Origin: Siphonodentalium dalli
Lineage: Eukaryota; Mollusca; Scaphopoda; Gadilida; Siphonodentaliidae
Reading direction: 5' to 3'
Assembly: GCA_032622095.1 (NCBI GenBank)
Contig: CP136064.1
Location: forward strand, 131,569,129-131,633,128
Length of the DNA: 64,000 bases
How positions within the stretch are numbered: the stretch's first letter is position 1; the number at the start of each line of letters is the position of its first letter. Below the pieces are notes generated by a model. The model ran no database searches. It had not been told where the DNA came from and was given only the letters and a program-made list of their open reading frames with translations. This document shows positions 57,853 through 64,000 of this stretch, piece by piece. The position numbers were made by a program, and so were the translations under genes.

Positions 57853-59872
57853 TTACTGGTTGTGAAAGATTCTAAAACACATATCCACACACAGCGACGG
57901 ACAGTCCGTGCAAACAATGCATATATATCGAGTTTCACGCCTCACAACTGTGCGTGTGAAAATACGGCACGGTTTAGTGAGTCGATCTTTCCTTATTTCC
58001 GTAGCTGGAATGGGTACTAAGTAGTGAAATGATGAAACATCTGGTACTGAAACAACGACTGGAGTGACTGCATGGACTGGGTGGATTGCTAGTGTTCGAG
58101 AGAGCGTCTCCAAGGAGATTCAACACAGTTGCCTCTCGGAATTTGAGCATCTTCATGTTCCTATTACTGCCGTACTGAGTATACAATATATGGGCATTCA
58201 GTACGAAAACCTCCATGATGTGCAGTGGTACTTTCTTGTACCACCGTATTGTTTTCCTAAGTGACGAATAGTAAGCCAGCATCTGGTCAGATCGATCGAT
58301 TCCGCTCATTCCGTTATTATAATCTTTTATAATGTTCGGTTTCACGGTGACGTTTCCTCTTCGGTTGGGCACAGCAATCATCTCAACGGTGTGCTTGTTG
58401 GATATAGTTAGCACATCACGCTCATCTTTCCATTTGCATACAATTGTGGAGTCCGATCTTGCCCATGTGACTTGTCCTTTCTTCGGTTTCTTCTGTGTCA
58501 CGTTTTTCGGATTTTCCTTACGATCAGTGCGGAGTGTACCACACAAATAAGTTGATTGCTTTGTCAGCTCCTTAGTTAAATTCACAGAGTTGTAGTAGTT
58601 GTCAGTGTACAACGAATAGCCTTTCCCCAGTTAACAATCCATAAGGATTCAACACAACAGCCCCAGACTGTCCCATATTCTTTGGATCTGGGACTTTTTC
58701 CCCGGAATATATTCTCATGCGCAGAACGAGACCACGGGATTCACATAACTCGAATAGTTTCACACCATATTTGTGTCTTTTGTTCTTTATGTATTGTCGG
58801 AACACAAGTCTGCCGCGCCATAATATCATAGACTCATCTACACTCAGTTGTTTGTCCGGGGTATACGTTGATACCATTGTGTTGTTCAAATGGTTGAGTA
58901 CTGGACGGATTTTGAATAGACGGTCTTCATGCGGTTGGCTGTTGTCGGCGAAATGCCAGAACCTCAGCAGAAGTTGAAACCGGTTCCTGCTCATAGCCCT
59001 GCGGAAGAAATCAAATTTGTAGATTTGCTTCGTGCTCCAGTAATGTTGAATGGATGGCAGATTTATCGGACCCATGTGTAGAAGAAGCCCCAAAAATTTC
59101 TCATTTCGGTGGCATTTGTCGGCTTCCATGCACGGAGTCGAGATCTTCGTCGCAAAGGGCGCTGTCTATTTATCTCCCTCTCGACATACACATTCGTTTC
59201 ATCAACAAGCAAATCAATAATGTCATCCGAAAGAAATATATCCAAAAAATCACCAGGGGTTGCATCGGTGGGCATTGAAATCTTCAAGCCAGGTGTTTCA
59301 TTGAAGAGAAATGTCGGCGGATCTTGTCGAGATGTAGACCACACATGTGCTGCAGCCTGAGTATCGTCAGTCGCCGCGGCATCTCCGCCTCCTTGTGCTA
59401 CTCGGCCCCTTTTCCGTACAGGCCCGTCGCTGACACTAGAGCTGGTGACACCCCTTCCCGCGCCACCCGTTCCCGTTCCACCCCTTGTACGAACTTATCC
59501 CCTCCCGCTCCCACTGGTCCAATTGCCGCGGCCATTGCTTCCACCACGCATACGTACTCGTTTACGCCCTCTAGTTGGTGGAATATCGTCGGCGTCCTTA
59601 TCCCTATCACCGCCGGGGTCATCGTCAGGCTCCATATTTATATCACCGCGGGGGTCCATACCTGTATGCATATCACCGTCAGGTTCCACATCCGAATCTC
59701 CAGATACTGACACACTAGAATCAGGACTTTCCTCGCTTGATTCGGGATCATAGTCACTACTAGATGAAATAAAACCATCGTCGCAAGAATCCAGTTCATC
59801 TGATTCCAAGTCTGATTCACCGTCTGTAGCCATTATCATGGATGTAACTTGCTCCCTTGTGTACCGAGCCAT
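57853..59872 (-). pseudogene. piggyBac-like transposase, decayed
   Basis: Read on the minus strand from the ATG at 59872 (MARYTREQVTSMIMATDGES). An acidic N-terminal region rich in Asp/Glu/Ser is followed by a basic GPVRKRGR patch. The DDD transposase core follows with WKPTNATEMR, LLHMGPINLPSIQHYW and the catalytic Asp motifs LSVDESMILWRGR (~58832), LYTDNYYNS (~58603) and GIDRSDQMLAYY (~58290). A C-terminal Cys-rich domain (RRETRYICIVCTDCPSLC) follows. The frame is broken by an in-frame TAA at 59495-59497, apparent 1-nt deletions near 59100 and 58630, and a further shift near 58060-58110. In the Cys-rich domain a usually conserved second cysteine is Phe (CRIF). piggyBac enzymes cut and paste at TTAA; no convincing flanking TIR/TTAA pair was located. 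The copy is inactive but recognisable over its full length. Confidence 0.88.
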
Positions 59873-60744
59873 AATCTAACTATTTTACCACTGTGTAGGA
59901 ACTGTTACATCGGAAATCGTTCTATCGCCGGTTTGTGATGGTTCTTGCCTGATTTGTGACGGTTCTTGCTGATCGAAATTATACATTTTCACGACTTTTT
60001 GACAGTTAAAACGCAATTTTGAAGAATCTATGTGACAATTCGATTAGTTATTTTCGATCCCATAACAATCTGTGGCACCAATGAGCGTGTTAATAACGTA
60101 AAATTCATTGTGCGAGTCATAACAACGACAAGAACCGCGAATTTTGATTATTGTTTGGGTTGTCTCCTGATCGAGTCGGTTCTATCCCCATTAATCGTTC
60201 TATACGGGTAAAACTATTGCTAATATTTGCCATGGTACATGGTTCAAACTGCCAATTTTGTGAAAGTATACAAAGATAAACACACAAACTATACATTAAG
60301 TTGAAATTTGCACCACTTGTCATTAATTTCGACGAATTACACTGCCTTTTTATGCTTATTCAATAAGCTGTGTTACGCCTATCAAAATTCACAAAGTCGC
60401 CAGCTAGTTTGAAAAATAACGCGTTTTGCAGGCCCGACATTTCCATGAGTCAACAGCCGGTTAACAATGGTGGAATTTCATTGCGCTGGACTTCGTAAAG
60501 CGTGAGCGTAGACGGGATATATAGAGTTATCTGTCTTGTATTTTATCTCTCCCATATATTTTGATACAATCTGTATTCGAGAGATAACCCACATCACCCG
60601 GACCTCAATGATATGATCGTGAATGAGTATTGATATACCCCACTAAACTTTGACAAACACCAGTAATGGTGTGTAGATAATTTACATATCTCTCCTATAT
60701 ATTTTGATACAATCTATCTAATTTACATATCTCTCTTATATATT
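59873..60744. other. Non-coding flank of the piggyBac remnant
   Basis: Upstream of the transposase start, short phrases such as ATCGTTCTAT, GACGGTTCTTG and GATCGAGTCGGTTCTATC recur, possibly subterminal repeats of the element; similar phrases appear at 63296-63345 and about 63740. At 60540-60760 three copies of TATATATTTTGATACAATCT, preceded by CTCTC, form a short tandem repeat. No gene seen. Confidence 0.45.
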
Positions 60745-61670
60745 TTGATACAATCTATCTGTTTGTCTGTTTGTCATTTATACAAATCTACGATTCTCCA
60801 CCGATCGAGACCAAACTTCCTATCTAGGGGTAAAATCCCACGGACACGGTCGTTGTCGTATTGGCGACCCCGTGCGACGCCCGCTTCGCGCATGCGCAGA
60901 CGAGATCTCGGAAACGGGTGGAGCTATCGACTTGAAATTTGCTATGTGAATGTATCTTGCCCCGGATACGAATTTTATCGGGTCGCCGAGCCCGTGCGAC
61001 GCCAGCTTCGCGCATGCGCAGACGAGATCTCGGAAACGGGTGGAGCTATCGACTTGAAATTTGGTTTTTGAATAGCCCGGACAACGTCGGGCTCATCGGC
61101 TAGTCTATTATATATTTTGGAACTTCTGTCTGTATGTATGTATTTGTGTTATAGACTCGAAAAACTGCTCGACCGATCCGACTCAAATTTGGTGTGTAGA
61201 CCTACTTTGATCCGGGGAACAATATGGGCGGGTCCAATTTCACTTGCGTCCGTGTCATTGACCTTGACCTCGCTCAAATACGCTCATATAGGCATGTTTC
61301 TGGACCTCGACCAATCCCACTCAAATTTGGTAGCTGGTTCTACTTTGATCACGGGAACAATATGGGCGGGTCCAATTTCAATTGCGAGCGTGTCATTGAC
61401 CTTGACCTCGGTCATATACGCTCATATAGGCATCTTTCTGGACCTCGACCAATCCGACTCAAATTTGGTATAATGTAGGCCTACTTTGATCTCGGGAACA
61501 ATATGGGTGGGTACAATTTCACGTGCGACCATGTCCTCGACATTGACCATATTCGCTCGTATAGGCATGTTTCCGGGCCGATCGAACAATAGTTTGCCCA
61601 GGCGGAGACGATCACAAAAAAATCCCTAAATAGCCCGGACGAAGAGGGCCGGGCACATCGGCTAGTGTTG
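60745..61670. repeat. Composite tandem repeat ending in CATCGGCTAGT
   Basis: Two ~118-bp-spaced copies of GCTTCGCGCATGCGCAGACG + AGATCTCGGAAACGGGTGGA + GCTATCGACTTGAAATTTG lie at about 60880-60948 and 61001-61068. They are followed by AATAGCCCGGACAACGTCGG ... CATCGGCTAGT. Then three ~139-bp units (61175-61590) carry GACTCAAATTTGGT, GGGAACAATATGGGCGGGTC and GTGTCATTGACCTTGACCTC. The segment closes with a second AATAGCCCGGAC ... CATCGGCTAGT near 61630-61666. The repeated ending suggests two members of one repeat family in tandem. Confidence 0.75.
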
Positions 61671-63815
61671 TCTATTTTCGTAGATGTATTTTACTCAACA
61701 CAAAGCCAAAAATAAGACGTTAAAAGTTAGTTGACACCCATACAATGCTCTGATTACGCAGTTTATGAAGTTTATGTCGGGCATCCGCTTGCTGGCTGCT
61801 GATTATCTAGGTTAAATTATAGAATTCTATAATATGCAGCTATTAAAGCATATACAAGAACGGTAATCTTCCATTCAATCATATTTTAGATTGACTAGGG
61901 ATCTCTGATTTTTTAATAGACGATATAAAAAAGCAAAGAATCCTACAGTTACAAATATTATGATATGGATGTTAAACATTTGGTTACTAAATGCGCTGTA
62001 ATGAGAATTGACATTAATCCTATTGATTAATTTGTAGGAATTCTTAGCTATTAAGTTCAACAAGCAGTAACATATAAAAAAGAGAAAAGAATCATGCAGT
62101 TACAAATATTATTATATGGATGTTAATTCTTTGATGACTAAATGTGCTATAAAGAGCAGCTACTTGAATCCTATTGTTTCATTTGTAGGAATGCTCAGCT
62201 ATTAAATTCAACAAGCAGTAACAGATTGTTTGAATTATTAGCTAAACATTCATACAAATGAATCATTAAAAATTAGTGTTATGGGTGTCTGAACCTGGCT
62301 ATTACAAGGCACATTATTATTCCTCGCTACTAACGTGTCAAGTGAGCAGGGACGTGGGCTGGAGGGTATCCAATGTTGGGGCGTCCACCTTGGAATTTCC
62401 AACGCACCATCCCCTTGAAACAGACCAAACTCATGCACAAGGCATGGGCTTTGGTTTTCCCCAACTGCATGACACATTATAGCTCTAGATTGTATACCAT
62501 TCTGAAGTGAATTGATCAGTAGCCTTTGATTGGCCACCATGCAAACCGGGAGAGAAACTCAGGATACATGGGCCCAGTGAGAAAATGTGGATATCTGGAC
62601 CTGAAAATTGCAAAAAAAACATATAGACTGGCTTCAAGATTCCCAAGTGTTGGAAGTTTCCAACCTGGCGCCCCACCCCAACAAGATTGGTAATGTTCCC
62701 AACAGATGGAGAGAGAGATGATTTATTTTGCAAAAGAGCATACATTATTTAATACAAAGCATACTAATTAAATGGAATTAGATTATTTGTCCATTAAACC
62801 AGTTTCTTGCCAATTAGGGGGGGGGGTAAATGTGATATATAAAACTAGATCACACCTGCTCCCTACTAATACTTCATGTCCACCCATCATGAGTTTTGGA
62901 TCAACTCTAAAGAAGAGGTGTCCATTTGTATATGTCAAATATGGCTGATTACATGTTTAAAGTGTAGGAAAGTATGCAAATGTTAGTCTAAAAACGACAA
63001 AATCCCCACTATTAAATTGTTGTCAAATCAAATTAAGAGAACAATTTCACCATATTGTTGGTGTTAAAGTTCAAACCAATCTATTGTAAGATAAGAAATT
63101 TGTAACTGTTGAACATTTTGACCAAAGTTGGGGGATAGACACCAATTAAGCACCCCATCCCCAAGCCCCCCCCCCCCCACCACCCCAATCACGTCATAAC
63201 CTATCAGTGATTCAGTTGAACGTGATTTCATAAGTTATATTCATGTCTGGGCGACAAACATGTGTAAATCACTGGGGGGAAACTGTTTCACAAGAATCGA
63301 TTCTATCGCCTATCGGGTTCCGTCTCTATCGAATTAAGTCCCGTCTCTTTCGCGAATTGAAACAAATGTTTTCAAAGTTTTGACCTCCATTTATACACTA
63401 AATGTTAAAACAGAACGTATTTTACAAAAACTATCGCTTGATTGTGTCTTTGTGCGTAATTATTGGTGATAATAATGCGAAGTCGGCTATTTTTTGCACA
63501 CTTAGAAGAGTAATGTGTTTGTGTGCATTGACTTTGTAAATTAAGCAGCATTTTGATGCTCCTTTTATCGGCCTTTTTACCTTTTAATTAGACTGAAATA
63601 TGTCTTCTTGTATGATCGAACACCATGACACGATTACAGCACAGCTCTTGATGGCTCCTCACAGTAAAAAGACCCTCAAATTAATCCACCAAAAGAAGCA
63701 ACGCAATGTTCCGGTTCTAATGTGATTTTTATGTTCACGATCGGTTCTTTCGCCCCCCGTTTAATGCAATATTATATTCGACCAGAGAGTTCATTTGTGT
63801 TTCTAGTTGCCATAT
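61671..63815. other. Non-coding DNA, no gene seen
   Basis: Two ~155-bp-spaced copies of GCAGTTACAAATATTATN ... ATGGATGTTAA ... AATCCTATTGATT/GTTT ... GTAGGAAT lie at about 61944-62070 and 62096-62225. CTTGGAATTTCCAAC near 62389 matches about 230-260. G/C homopolymers occur at 62818-62826 and 63166-63178. No coding gene recognised. Confidence 0.45.
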
Positions 63816-63817
63816 TA

Positions 63818-64000
63818 CCATATATGGTTTAAACTATAGTCACAGCAACACCAATATGAGTTGTTCAGTAGTCCCAAAGCATCATAGGTTGGATATTAAA
63901 GATTATCGGTCGATCATCTTTAATATCTGACCCATGATCGTTTGGGACCACTAAAACTCATCTATTGATTTACTATGGCTACAATTTTAAACCATATATG
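63818..64000. repeat. Inverted repeat reaching the window end
   Basis: CCATATATGGTTTAAACTAT, TATGAGTTGTTCAGTAGTCC and GGATATTAAAGAT on the left are mirrored by ATCTTTAATATCTGACCC, GGGACCACTAAAACTCATCT and TTTTAAACCATATATG on the right. The loop is about TATCGGTCGATC near 63904-63917. Arms are ~85 bp and imperfect. It is probably a small foldback/MITE that may continue beyond the window. Confidence 0.7.

Noticed and set aside
57621-60480. piggyBac terminal repeats with TTAA
   Set aside because: TTAA occurs at several places (for example near 57094 and 60463) but no inverted pair adjoining it could be matched by eye.
1-64000. tRNA, rRNA or host single-copy genes
   Set aside because: No cloverleaf with conserved internal promoter boxes, no rRNA-like sequence and no multi-exon host gene could be supported by reading the sequence.

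Overview
The window is eukaryotic and almost entirely repetitive. It is AT-rich, has no operon-like gene packing and shows no convincing host protein-coding gene. Nearly everything that can be identified is a mobile element or a tandem/inverted repeat. The repeat vocabulary (arrays starting TAGCTCAACTTA, CGTCCGTCTGTCTGTC runs next to an AAATTTGGTATGTGAG motif, palindromic TTCGTGGCCACGAA arrays, 'CATGGCCGCCAGCAGCCATC' arrays) together with a DIRS/Ngaro retroelement and a piggyBac relative suggests a marine invertebrate, probably a mollusc or another lophotrochozoan. The species call is inference.

Layout. 1-10.2 kb: non-coding, with a TIR element (571-3448) holding a second nested element, and a complete non-autonomous hAT-like element with 8-bp target duplications (5585-6780). 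10.2-13.8 kb: the most unusual object, a 3.56-kb element (10213-13772) with an exact 8-bp target-site duplication and ~0.6-kb terminal inverted repeats, each made of three ~205-bp subrepeats. It encloses a basic coiled-coil protein and an OTU/vertnin-like cysteine-protease domain, but no recognisable transposase. 13.9-16.1 kb: a tandem array with its own TIRs. 17.0-19.2 kb: a ~60-bp satellite folded into a palindrome; one arm carries a 384-bp TA-flanked insertion whose empty site is preserved in the other arm. 19.9-32 kb: long inverted repeats, perfect 37-bp-arm hairpins and diverged arrays. 32.5-34.9 kb: an hAT-type MITE with an 8-bp TSD and a foldback element.

40643-57613 is bounded by 54-bp inverted ends (CACTGTCTGG...CCAGACAGTG) and a 7-bp direct repeat, so it may be one ~17-kb composite. 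Inside it sits a structurally complete Ngaro-type tyrosine-recombinase retrotransposon (42235-50707) with textbook split direct repeats A1-ORFs-B1-A2-B2. It codes for an SGNH hydrolase, a Gag-like protein with AT hooks and Cys/His fingers, and a reverse transcriptase-RNase H-tyrosine recombinase polyprotein. One in-frame TAG and one apparent 1-nt frameshift are the only coding lesions seen. Downstream are an element bounded by TTCGTGGCCACGAA arrays, concentric inverted repeats, a decayed minus-strand piggyBac transposase (57853-59872) and further tandem repeats to the window end.

Within the Ngaro element the parts fit one life cycle: Gag packages the RNA, RT/RNase H copies it, the split direct repeats allow a circular DNA to be rebuilt, and the tyrosine recombinase inserts it without a target duplication. 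An AAAT at each junction agrees with this. The role of the SGNH hydrolase is unknown.
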